Assembly: GCF_030499515.1 (NCBI RefSeq)
Contig: NZ_JASTWJ010000001.1
Location: 682,001-746,000, forward strand
From: Streptomyces sp. DT2A-34
GTDB lineage: Bacteria > Actinomycetota > Actinomycetes > Streptomycetales > Streptomycetaceae
DNA: 64,000 bases
Reading direction: 5' to 3'
Each line of letters starts with the position of its first letter. Positions within the stretch are counted from its first letter, which is position 1. The translations under genes and the position numbers were made by a program. Below the pieces are notes generated by a model, which saw only the letters and a program-made list of their open reading frames with translations, made no database searches and was not told where the DNA came from. Of this stretch, positions 54,493 to 62,571 are shown piece by piece.

Positions 54493-55787
54493 ACGACTGG
54501 CACAGCTGGGCAGCGGTCGTCGTCTTCGTCGGCGCCTACGCCCTGATCATCAGCGAGAAGATCCACCGCGTCGCCGTCGCCCTCGGCGGCGCGGGCCTCA
54601 TGCTGGCGATCGGGGCCACCGACGACGAATCGGCCTTCTACTCCGAGCACAGCGGCGTCGACTGGAACGTCATCTTCCTGCTCATGGGCATGATGGTGAT
54701 CGTCGGCGTGCTGAAGAAGACCGGCATGTTCGAGTACCTGGCCATCTGGTCCGTCAAGCGGGCCCGGGCCAAGCCCTTCCGGGTGATGGCCATGCTGGTC
54801 GTCATCACCGCCGTGGCCTCCGCACTGCTCGACAACGTCACCACGGTCCTGCTCATCGCCCCGGTCACCTTGCTGGTATGCGAACGCCTGGGCCTGCCCG
54901 CCATGCCGTTCCTCATCGCCGAGATCCTCGCCTCCAACATCGGCGGCACCGCCACCCTCGTCGGCGACCCGCCCAACATCATCATCGCCAGCCGGGCCGG
55001 CCTGACCTTCAACGACTTCCTCGTCCACCTCGCCCCGATCGTCGCGGTGTTGCTGGTCGTCCTCGTCGCGCTGTGCCGGGTGATGTTCCGCAAGTCCTTC
55101 GTCTACGACGAGGACCGCGCCGTCGAGATCATGGCGCTGGAAGAGCGCGAGGCCATCCACGACCCGCGCCTGCTGATCCAGGGCCTGATCGTGCTGACCC
55201 TGGTGGTGGCCGGCTTCGTCCTCCACCCGGTGCTGCACTACGAACCCAGCGTCGTCGCCCTGCTCGGCGCCGGACTCCTCGTCGCGCTCTCCTCCGTCGA
55301 CATCGGCGACGTCCTCAAAGAGGTCGAGTGGCCCACGCTCGCCTTCTTCGCCGGCCTGTTCATCATGATCGGCGGCCTGATCGAGACCGGCGTCATCAGC
55401 GAGGTCTCCACGCAACTGGCCGACGCCATCGGCGACAACGAACTCGGCGGCTCCATGAGCCTGCTGGGCGCCTCCGCCGTCCTGTCCGGCATCGTCGACA
55501 ACATCCCCTACGTCGCCACCATGGCCCCCATCACCTCCGACCTGGTCCAGAACATGGGCGGCAACAGCGGCCACGTCCTGTGGTGGGCCCTGGCCCTCGG
55601 CGCCGACCTGGGCGGCAACGCCACCGCCATCGGCGCCTCCGCGAACGTCGTCGTCCTGGGCATCGCCGAACGCAACCGCCAGCCCATCTCCTTCTGGCAG
55701 TTCACCAAGTACGGCCTCGTCGTCACCGCCGTGACCGTCGCGCTCTCCCTCGTCTACGTGTGGTTGCGCTACTTCGCTCTCGCCTGA
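54489..55787 (+). CDS. SLC13/ArsB-NhaD-superfamily permease
   Basis: A 432-aa inner-membrane permease with about 11-12 helices. It has VDWNVIFLLMGMMVIVGVL, ASNIGGTATLVGDPPNIIIA (the NIGG...GDPPN signature) and the C-terminal repeat ALALGADLGGNATAIGASAN. It could be an Na+:H+ antiporter (NhaD-like), arsenite exporter (ArsB-like) or anion symporter; the ion-homeostasis operon favours the first. GTG 54489 overlaps the CBS stop by 4 bp. Confidence 0.85.
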   Translation: MNDWHSWAAVVVFVGAYALIISEKIHRVAVALGGAGLMLAIGATDDESAFYSEHSGVDWNVIFLLMGMMVIVGVLKKTGMFEYLAIWSVKRARAKPFRVMAMLVVITAVASALLDNVTTVLLIAPVTLLVCERLGLPAMPFLIAEILASNIGGTATLVGDPPNIIIASRAGLTFNDFLVHLAPIVAVLLVVLVALCRVMFRKSFVYDEDRAVEIMALEEREAIHDPRLLIQGLIVLTLVVAGFVLHPVLHYEPSVVALLGAGLLVALSSVDIGDVLKEVEWPTLAFFAGLFIMIGGLIETGVISEVSTQLADAIGDNELGGSMSLLGASAVLSGIVDNIPYVATMAPITSDLVQNMGGNSGHVLWWALALGADLGGNATAIGASANVVVLGIAERNRQPISFWQFTKYGLVVTAVTVALSLVYVWLRYFALA

Positions 55788-55806
55788 TCCGGAGGTGCCG
55801 CACCAC

Positions 55807-57756
55807 ATGGTCGTATTCCCGCAGCCGTCACGAGGGGCCCCACGACCGGAACACATGCCGGGACACATGGTCGTGTGCGGTGACGACGCGCTCGCCGAGC
55901 GACTGGCCGCCGAGCTCACCACGGTGTACCGCGAGCGCGTCACCCTCGTCCTACCGCCCGCGGGGCGCGCCGGCCCCGCGGGGCGGGCGGGTACCTCGGC
56001 ACTGCTCGGCCGGTTGCAGGCCGCGATGAGCCGCACCGCCGGGGCCCCCGGAGCTCCGCAGGTGATGGAGGTGCCCGTGCTCGACGAGGCCGCCCTGGCC
56101 GAGGCGGGTGTGCGGGAGGCCGCCGCGCTGGCGCTGGTCCATGACGACGACGAGGCCAACATCCACGCCGCACTGGCCGCCCGCCGCCTCAACCCACGCC
56201 TCCGCCTGGTCATCCGCCTCTACAACCGCAAGCTCGGCCAGCATCTGGAGGAACTCCTCGACCAGGCCGCCGCCCTCGCCGTCCCCGGCCTGGACCCGGA
56301 GGCCCTGGACACCTCCACCACGGTCCTGTCCGACGCGGACACCGCGGCTCCCGCACTCGCGGCCACCGCCATCGCCGGCACCAGCAAGGTCGTCCAGGCC
56401 GACGGACTGCTGCTGCGCGCCACGGAGCGCACCCCGCCGAGCCGCGGCGCGGTCCCCGACCCGGGCCTGTGCACGCTCGCCCTCCTGTCGTCCACCACCA
56501 ACGACCCGGCGGGCGCGGAGGGTTCGGATGCCAGCGGCCGGGAGGGGCCGACACTGCTGCCGGACGACGAGACGGTGGCCGCCGCGACGGGACGCGGCAC
56601 CGTCATCCTGGAAGCCGTCTCGCACACCAACACCGCTCCTCCGCCCGGACGTCTCGCGGGCCGCGGTGTACCGCTCGGCTCCCTGTTCTCGCGCCGGCTG
56701 CGCTGGTCCCTGGCCGGGCTCATGGCCTGCGTGCTGGGCCTGGCGGTCGCGACCTGGCTGACCAGCGAGCAGAAGCACCCGCTGCACGCCGCCTACCTCA
56801 CCCTGCTCGACCTGTTCGCGATCGGCGACCCGGCACTGGGCGAGCCCACGGCCCGCCAGGTGGTCCAACTCCTGTCCGGTCTCGCCGGGTTGTTGCTGCT
56901 GCCCGTGCTGCTCGCGGCCGCGTTGGAGGCGTTCGGCACCTTCCGTACCGCCTCCGCGCTGCGCCGCCCGCCCCGCGGTCTGTCCGGCCACGTCGTCCTG
57001 CTCGGCCTCGGCAAAGTGGGCACCCGTGTGCTGGCCCGGCTCAAAGAACTCGGCATCCCCGTGGTGTGCGTGGAGGAGGACCCGGAGGCCCGCGGCATCC
57101 CGCTCGCCCGCCGTCTGCGCGTCCCCACCGTGGTGGGCGACGTCGCCCAGGAAGGCGTCCTGGAATCCGCCGCGATCAACCGCGCGCACGCTCTGCTCGC
57201 CCTCACCAGCAGTGACACCACGAACCTGGAAGCGGCCCTGTACGCCCGCTCCGTCAAGCCCGACCTGCGGGTGGCGCTGCGCCTGTACGACGACGAGTTC
57301 GCCGCGGCCGTCTACCGCACCCTGCGTGCCGCCCACCCCCGGGCCCTGACCCGCAGCCGCAGCGTCTCCACCCTCGCGGCGCCCGCCTTCGCCGGAGCCA
57401 TGATGGGCCGCCAGATCCTGGGAGCCATACCGGTCGAACGCCGCGTGCTCCTCTTCGCCGCCCTGAACGTCGCCGGGCATCCGCAGCTGGCAGGGCGCAC
57501 CATCGCCGAGTCGTTCCGGCCCGGGGCCTGGCGCGTCATCGCCCTGGACACCGCCGCACCGGGCGACCGCCTGCCCGATCTGGCCGCCACGCCGACGCAC
57601 GAGGGCACCGACCGTCCCGGCGGATTGGTGTGGGACCTCCACCCCGGCTATGTCCTACGGCCCGAAGACCGGGTCGTACTCGCCACGACCCGCCAGGGCC
57701 TGGCCGAACTCCTCGGCCGACAGCCGCGTCTGGGCGTACGGCCCGAGGGCACCTAG
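55807..57756 (+). CDS. Double TrkA-N/RCK protein with two membrane segments
   Basis: A 649-aa protein. Two NAD-binding TrkA-N domains flank a membrane part: N-terminal domain from about 15 (VVCGDDALAERLAAELT), two membrane helices near 305-390 (SLAGLMACVLGLAVATWL, then LLSGLAGLLLLPVLLAAALE) with a short loop between, and the second domain from about 400 (HVVLLGLGKVGTRVLARL). Layout resembles K+-channel-like TrkA-N proteins, but the classical TVGYGD filter is not seen; GDPALGEPT stands near that place. ATG 55807 has GGAGG 11 bp upstream. Confidence 0.8.
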   Translation: MVVFPQPSRGAPRPEHMPGHMVVCGDDALAERLAAELTTVYRERVTLVLPPAGRAGPAGRAGTSALLGRLQAAMSRTAGAPGAPQVMEVPVLDEAALAEAGVREAAALALVHDDDEANIHAALAARRLNPRLRLVIRLYNRKLGQHLEELLDQAAALAVPGLDPEALDTSTTVLSDADTAAPALAATAIAGTSKVVQADGLLLRATERTPPSRGAVPDPGLCTLALLSSTTNDPAGAEGSDASGREGPTLLPDDETVAAATGRGTVILEAVSHTNTAPPPGRLAGRGVPLGSLFSRRLRWSLAGLMACVLGLAVATWLTSEQKHPLHAAYLTLLDLFAIGDPALGEPTARQVVQLLSGLAGLLLLPVLLAAALEAFGTFRTASALRRPPRGLSGHVVLLGLGKVGTRVLARLKELGIPVVCVEEDPEARGIPLARRLRVPTVVGDVAQEGVLESAAINRAHALLALTSSDTTNLEAALYARSVKPDLRVALRLYDDEFAAAVYRTLRAAHPRALTRSRSVSTLAAPAFAGAMMGRQILGAIPVERRVLLFAALNVAGHPQLAGRTIAESFRPGAWRVIALDTAAPGDRLPDLAATPTHEGTDRPGGLVWDLHPGYVLRPEDRVVLATTRQGLAELLGRQPRLGVRPEGT

Positions 57757-57920
57757 AGGAGGCCTCGACACCGCGTGAGACTGCCGGCACCCCGCAGTGC
57801 CCCCGGCCCGCCCCGCTCTCACTGGGGGTTGTCCGGCCAGGCCGCCTCGTCCGGAGCGCAGGTGTCAGGGGCAGACGAGAAACATGCGGCAGCGTCCCGT
57901 GTGGTGCAGGAAACGAGCTG

Positions 57921-58478
57921 TCAGTTCAGGCCGGTCGCCTTAAGAATCCCCCGGCACTCCGCGCTGTCGATGCGCCGTCCCAGCTCTTCCAGCACCCGCG
58001 AGCCGCAGACGAGCGTCCCACTCTCGCGGGAGCGGCGGGCTCCTTCGTCGAGTGCATGCCATATCAGGGGGTTGGCGGCCAGCACGCGCGGATCCAGCAC
58101 GACGCGTTCGCCGTACGCATCCCGCAGCACCAGGCGCCGGGACACTCCCTCAGATATCCGTACCGACACCAGGTGGTCCGTTCGTACACGGTGATGGGTG
58201 AAGAGCCCCCGCGCATCCAACCCCCGGCGCTCGACGCTGATCCGGGCCGGTGTCAGGACGATGAGCAGCAGCACTCCCAGCACAGCCCACCACACGGCAC
58301 GCCAGGGGGTGAGTCGCAGCTGGCTCACATCGAGCAGCACCAGACTCGTGAACAACAGCACTCCGCTGAAGGCCGCGTTGCGTAACTCACGTGCCCAGTA
58401 GCGGTCATGAATGATTTCGGCGGTCGCCAGGGAGTACGAGCGATCTGCCGAGGCCCGCTTCCTCCTGCGCCGTCTCAT
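57921..58478 (-). CDS. Membrane-anchored bacterial-PH-like protein, unknown function
   Basis: About 185 aa. A basic stretch (MRRRRRKRASADR) is followed by two adjacent membrane segments (ELRNAAFSGVLLFTSLVLLD, AVWWAVLGVLLLIVL) and a cytoplasmic beta-rich domain (VERRGLDARGLFTHHRVRTD, LVSVRISEGVSRRLVLRDAY), as in bacterial PH-like proteins. ATG 58478 is a guess; the frame is open to ATG 58517 and 58526. Function unknown. It converges with the double TrkA-N gene. Confidence 0.65.
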   Translation of the reverse strand: MRRRRRKRASADRSYSLATAEIIHDRYWARELRNAAFSGVLLFTSLVLLDVSQLRLTPWRAVWWAVLGVLLLIVLTPARISVERRGLDARGLFTHHRVRTDHLVSVRISEGVSRRLVLRDAYGERVVLDPRVLAANPLIWHALDEGARRSRESGTLVCGSRVLEELGRRIDSAECRGILKATGLN

Positions 58479-58712
58479 GCGCTCCAGGGTATGAACGGCA
58501 CCGGCTCGTGTCTCCATCCCTGACACGACCCGGCGCCACGTCCGACCGGGAACACTCCGGAGCTCTCAGCGGCGAGCATCCACTCCAGCACCTATTCGTT
58601 CCGGGAATCTCCCCGACGGACAGCAGGACGACTGCCAGGTTCAGGGGAAAGGCGATGGCGTTCGCCACCTCCGGGATGTCGAACGCCCGCAGCAGGCTGG
58701 CTGCCGCAGCGA

Positions 58713-58940
58713 TCAGGAAAAGGGAAATCGGCAGGAGTCAGCCCTTTGGGCCACGACCTTGCACTTGAAGATGTATTGCTTGCAGTACCAGTTGACGTTC
58801 TGCCAGTCGCTGCAGCTCCAGCGGGTGGTGCGCGGAACCGCGGTGCAGCTGCGTCCGGTCCATGCGTGCTTGGGCACACGGCAGGTGGCGCCACCGGTGA
58901 CGATTCGAGCGTTCCAAGGTCCAGAAAACGGAGGCGTCAC
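58713..58940 (-). CDS. Small Cys-rich protein, possibly remnant of a secreted peptide
   Basis: A 75-aa frame starting GTG 58940. It has five Cys well spaced in the body (TCRVPKHAWTGRSCTAVP, SCSDWQNVNWYCKQYIFKC), which looks like a disulfide-rich extracellular protein. A normal signal peptide is not seen upstream (MTPPFSGPWNARIV), so the N-terminus may be lost. The end (VVAQRADSCRFPFS) probably runs past the original stop. I recall similar short Streptomyces exported proteins, not by name. Confidence 0.4.
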   Translation of the reverse strand: MTPPFSGPWNARIVTGGATCRVPKHAWTGRSCTAVPRTTRWSCSDWQNVNWYCKQYIFKCKVVAQRADSCRFPFS

Positions 58941-58983
58941 CCTGACGAGGGATGACCCGCTTCAAACCAGCTGACAAACGAGC

Positions 58984-59892
58984 TCAGCCCTTCCCGGTGC
59001 CGTCGAGTTGGAAGTGCCAGATGACCACGATCGGGGAATCGTCCAAGGCCGCGGCCGACGCTTCCGGGCACCAGTGCAACAGGTCCCAGGACATGTAGGT
59101 CGAGAGTGGGTCCGGGGCGGTGTAGGAGTCGAGGGAGTGGCGCGGGCGGCGGGGTTCCTCGCAGTGCCGGACCTGGAAGCCCAATGGGAGGGCTGCGGCG
59201 AGGTAGGCGCTGAGCGGGCGGTGGTATTCGGCGAGGAGGGACGGGCGGCCGTCCGGGCCGGGACGGCGGGCCAGGGTCGGCCGGAGGTAGGACACCAGCA
59301 GGTGGGCATCCGAGATCACAAGGTTCCCGCCAGGGCGCAGAACACGCGCGAACTCGGCCAGCACGGCGGCCAGATCGGGGACGTGAGTCAGGGCGAGCGC
59401 GCAGACGACGGTGTCGACCGCGTTGTCGGGAAGCGGCAACTGGTGCAGCTCGGCCTCGTGAAAGTCGACATCTGGCAGGCCCTTGCGGGCCTGGGCGAGC
59501 ATTTCGGGCGAGGCGTCGACACCGATCACATCGTGGCCGAGTTCATGCAGGTAGATGGTGTGGCGGCCGGTCCCGCAGGCCGCGTCCAACGCCGCGCCGA
59601 CGGGCAGGCTGTCCAGGATGCGCCGGACAACGGGCTGCTCGACGTCGATCATCTGGTTGCCGGGGGCGTCATAGTGCGGCGCCCACTCCTGGTAGACATC
59701 GGCCGCGCTGATCGTGCCCGGACTCGCCGTGACTCCCTCGGCATGCGCGAGGGCGGGCACATCCAGCAGGGTGCGGATCTCGGCGATCCGGGCCTCGACG
59801 AACGCCCGGTCGGCCCTCCCCTCCCTGATGCCACGCAGCAAAGCAGCGCCCTCGATGCCCAGCAGATATCCCAGGGGGCTCAGATAGGTCAT
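58984..59892 (-). CDS. Class I SAM-dependent methyltransferase
   Basis: A 302-aa methyltransferase. The SAM motif I is LDAACGTGRHTIYLHELG near residue 100, motif II DVIGVDASPEM, and the acidic contact DVDFHEAELHQLPLP. The first 80 residues form an extra helical part (YLLGIEGAALLRGI). The substrate is unknown; the late region (FQVRHCEEPRRPRHSLDSYT) is typical of UbiE/Coq5-like small-molecule enzymes. ATG 59892. No operon partner is intact nearby. Confidence 0.88.
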   Translation of the reverse strand: MTYLSPLGYLLGIEGAALLRGIREGRADRAFVEARIAEIRTLLDVPALAHAEGVTASPGTISAADVYQEWAPHYDAPGNQMIDVEQPVVRRILDSLPVGAALDAACGTGRHTIYLHELGHDVIGVDASPEMLAQARKGLPDVDFHEAELHQLPLPDNAVDTVVCALALTHVPDLAAVLAEFARVLRPGGNLVISDAHLLVSYLRPTLARRPGPDGRPSLLAEYHRPLSAYLAAALPLGFQVRHCEEPRRPRHSLDSYTAPDPLSTYMSWDLLHWCPEASAAALDDSPIVVIWHFQLDGTGKG

Positions 59893-60061
59893 CCCACGGA
59901 CGGTACGGACACATGCTCCGACGGCTCCACCGGTTTTCCGGCGCTTCGAGCGGCCGTCGTCGGTGGGCCAGATCGCTGGAGACTGCCCTTCGAGGCCGAG
60001 GCGTTCCTCGGTGCGCGGGTCGGGAACTGCTTCGTGGCCGGTGGTGGCAGCGGGTCTCTTG

Positions 60062-60370
60062 CTGCGCCTTGTAGCCGCCGTCGACGTTGAGGATGGTCCC
60101 GGTGACGAAGGGCGCCTGCGGGGAGGCGAGCCAGGTGATGGCCTCGGCGACCTCGATGGGGCGGCCCATCCGGTTGATCGGCTGGAGGGCGGCGATGGTG
60201 GCCTCGTCCCAGGTGCCGGCCTCGATCGCGGTGCTGAGGACGTCGGTCTTGATCGCGGCGGGGGCGACGCCGTTGATGCGGATGTTGTCGGTGGCGTACT
60301 CCAGCGCGGCGGACTTGGTCAGACCGACCACGGCGTGCTTGGTGGCGGAGTGGTTGGCCGTCCCCTCTGT
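60062..60370 (-). pseudogene. SDR dehydrogenase C-terminal fragment with Tyr replaced by His
   Basis: About 103 codons matching the second half of a classical SDR: SATKHAVVGLTKSAALEYA, NIRINGVAPAAIKTDV, GRPIEVAEAITWLASPQ and VDGGYKAQ. The catalytic Tyr-x-x-x-Lys reads HSATK, so the Tyr is lost. Before EGTANHS the frame is unrelated, and after YKAQ the frame runs on without a stop. A dead fragment. Confidence 0.72.
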
Positions 60371-60594
60371 GATCAAGTGTTGGCCTGCCATGCAGGCGGC
60401 GCTTACCCGGCCACACCAGTGGCCCGTCACGAAAAATCGAGGCGGAATGCTTCGCCTGCACAGGAGGGGCTTATTTTCTCGGGACGGGTAAAATTACATC
60501 AAAAGGATGCAGTGGCCCTGGGGTGCGTTGCGCCAGTACAGCTCCGTGATCGTCCAGCCCTTCACGCACCCGCACCGGTCAGAAGGGGCTCGCA

Positions 60595-61026
60595 ATGGAT
60601 CTATGGCTCATCTGGTTGATCGTCGCGGCGATCTTGGCTGTGGCGGAGATTCTCACTCTCACTGCTGCACTCGGAATGCTGGGTGCGGCCGCGTTGATCA
60701 CGGCCGGATTCGCGGCGGTCGGGCTGCCGCTGCCCTTCCAATTTCTGGTGTTCACCATCGTCGCCACAGCCAGCGTGCTGTTCGTGCGCCCCATCGCGCT
60801 GCGTCACGTGTTCCAACCCCAGGTGGAGCGATTCGGCATAGACGCATTGGTCGGCAAAGCTGCCTATGTCGTCTCGGAGGTGACGGGCCTGGGCGGCAGG
60901 GTCCGCATCGACGGTGAGGAATGGACGGCCCGCGCCTACGACGAGACGCTGGTGATCCCTCCCGGAAAGACCGTCGACGTCATAGAGATCAGCGGCAGCA
61001 CCGCCCTCGTCTACCCCCGGGACTGA
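60595..61026 (+). CDS. NfeD-family protein
   Basis: A 143-aa membrane protein. Two to three hydrophobic segments (LWLIWLIVAAILAVAEILTL onward) precede an OB-fold domain (LVGKAAYVVSEVTGLGGRVR, DGEEWTARAYDETLVIPPGK), the short NfeD form. NfeD proteins work with SPFH proteins, which follows 4 bp later. ATG 60595 has AGAAGGGG upstream. Confidence 0.9.
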   Translation: MDLWLIWLIVAAILAVAEILTLTAALGMLGAAALITAGFAAVGLPLPFQFLVFTIVATASVLFVRPIALRHVFQPQVERFGIDALVGKAAYVVSEVTGLGGRVRIDGEEWTARAYDETLVIPPGKTVDVIEISGSTALVYPRD

Positions 61027-61030
61027 AACC

Positions 61031-62077
61031 ATGGAAACCTCGGCGTTCCTCATCGCTGGCCTGATCGTCGCGCTCATCGCGGTTTTCACTGTGGTGCGGG
61101 CGGTCCGGATCGTGCCCCAGGCACGCGCTCGCAATGTCGAGCGACTCGGCCGCTACCACCGGACCCTGAAACCCGGCCTCAGCCTCGTCATCCCCTACAT
61201 CGACCGCGTCCATCCGGTCATCGACCTGCGGGAGCAGGTCGTCTCCTTCAAACCGCAACCGGTCATCACCGAGGACAATCTGGTCGTCGAGATCGACACC
61301 GTCCTTTACTTCCAGGTCACCGACCCACGAGCGGCGTTCTACGAGATCGCGAATTTCCTCCAGGCGGTCGAGCAGCTGACCGTAACCACTCTGCGCAACG
61401 TCGTGGGCTCCATGGACCTGGAGAAGACTCTCACCTCACGCGACACCATCAACAGCCAGCTCCGTGGCGTGCTGGACGAGGCGACCGGCAAGTGGGGCCT
61501 GAGGGTCAACCGGGTGGAGATCAAGGCCATCGACCCCCCGCAGTCCATCAAGGACGCGATGCAGAAGCAGATGCGAGCCGAGCGGGACAAGCGCGCCGCG
61601 ATTCTCGGGGCCGAGGGCCAACGCCAATCGCAGATCCTCACCGCCGAAGGCGACAAGCAGGCTGCCGTCCTTCGCGCGGAGGGCAACCGCACTGCTGCGA
61701 TCCTCCAGGCCGAGGGCCAGTCCCGGGCCATCGACGAGGTGTTCCAGGCCGTGCACCGCAACGACCCCGACCCCAAGCTGCTCGCCTACCAGTACCTCCA
61801 GATGCTGCCCCAACTCGCGCAGGGCTCGGGCAGTACCTTCTGGGTGATCCCCAGCGAGATGACCTCCGCACTCCAGGGTGTGTCCCGCGCCTTCAGCGAG
61901 GTACTCCCCCAGTCGCCGGCCACCCGCGAGAAGCCCTCGGACGACACCGCCGCCCAGGCCGCCGACGACACGGCGCAGGCCGCAGAAGCCGCCGCCCAGG
62001 CCCTCGCCGACGCCGCCAAAGCCGATAGCACCGCTTCCGGCGCCCGCCCGGCTCGCCCCCTCGCTGACGGCGGATGA
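61031..62077 (+). CDS. SPFH/band-7 (stomatin-like, QmcA-type) protein
   Basis: A 348-aa membrane-anchored SPFH protein. An N-terminal hydrophobic segment (LIAGLIVALIAVFTVVRAVR) is followed by the SPFH domain (about 30-200, PQARARNVERLGRYHRTLKP, VVEIDTVLYFQVTDPRAAFY) and a coiled coil rich in Ala/Glu (AERDKRAAILGAEGQRQSQ). The Ala-rich tail (about 300-348) is of low complexity. It acts with NfeD in large membrane rings that help hold or repair membrane proteins. ATG 61031. Confidence 0.92.
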   Translation: METSAFLIAGLIVALIAVFTVVRAVRIVPQARARNVERLGRYHRTLKPGLSLVIPYIDRVHPVIDLREQVVSFKPQPVITEDNLVVEIDTVLYFQVTDPRAAFYEIANFLQAVEQLTVTTLRNVVGSMDLEKTLTSRDTINSQLRGVLDEATGKWGLRVNRVEIKAIDPPQSIKDAMQKQMRAERDKRAAILGAEGQRQSQILTAEGDKQAAVLRAEGNRTAAILQAEGQSRAIDEVFQAVHRNDPDPKLLAYQYLQMLPQLAQGSGSTFWVIPSEMTSALQGVSRAFSEVLPQSPATREKPSDDTAAQAADDTAQAAEAAAQALADAAKADSTASGARPARPLADGG

Positions 62078-62571
62078 CAACCACCGGACCTCCATGACGC
62101 CACCGGCCGACCTCGGGCGTCATCGCCCAGAAGTCGCGGGGCCGGCGGCAGGCGGCGTGCTGCGCTGTGGACCGGTCGACACACCCGGACGGCAGCCGGG
62201 ATCAGTGCCGCCACCAAGCCCACCGTGAACGGATCAACGACCCGTCACGCCATGAGAAGACGCACCGGTTCGGGCGACCAGTACGAGCAGCAGGGCGATA
62301 CGACCGCGCAGTAGTCGGAAGACGCCCCTGAGGCAGGGTCCACGGTCACCGGCCGGGCGCCTGGCCTGCCTTCGGCAGAACCCTCTCCGCCGACCACCCA
62401 CTCGGGATGACGCCACGCGCGTCGACCGTCATCTCCTGTGCGGAGCCGCTGAGCGGCTCAGCATTCTTCGCCACAGCCGATGAGGCGCCGTCCCCACCCC
62501 CGTTGGGGACGGCGCCTCGGGCGGCCCGGACCGTCGTACGGCCGTCCGGGCTTCCTGCATCGCTCGTCTCG
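62078..62571. other. 494-bp gap between SPFH and flotillin genes
   Basis: No credible gene. Short frames exist on both strands but lack a start context or a recognisable fold. It holds the terminator at 62483-62519 and otherwise GC-rich sequence. Confidence 0.55.
62483..62519. terminator. Terminator between SPFH and flotillin genes, 15-bp stem
   Basis: GAGGCGCCGTCCCCA (62483-62497) and TGGGGACGGCGCCTC (62505-62519) pair perfectly with a 7-nt loop. It is 53 bp after the flotillin stop on the minus strand. It probably ends flotillin transcription and may also stop read-through from SPFH. Confidence 0.75.

Noticed and set aside
53154..56213. 1000-codon minus-strand open frame antisense to the antiporter operon
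   Set aside because: Gly/Asp/Glu/Val repeats only, typical of third-position bias; the + strand genes are unambiguous.
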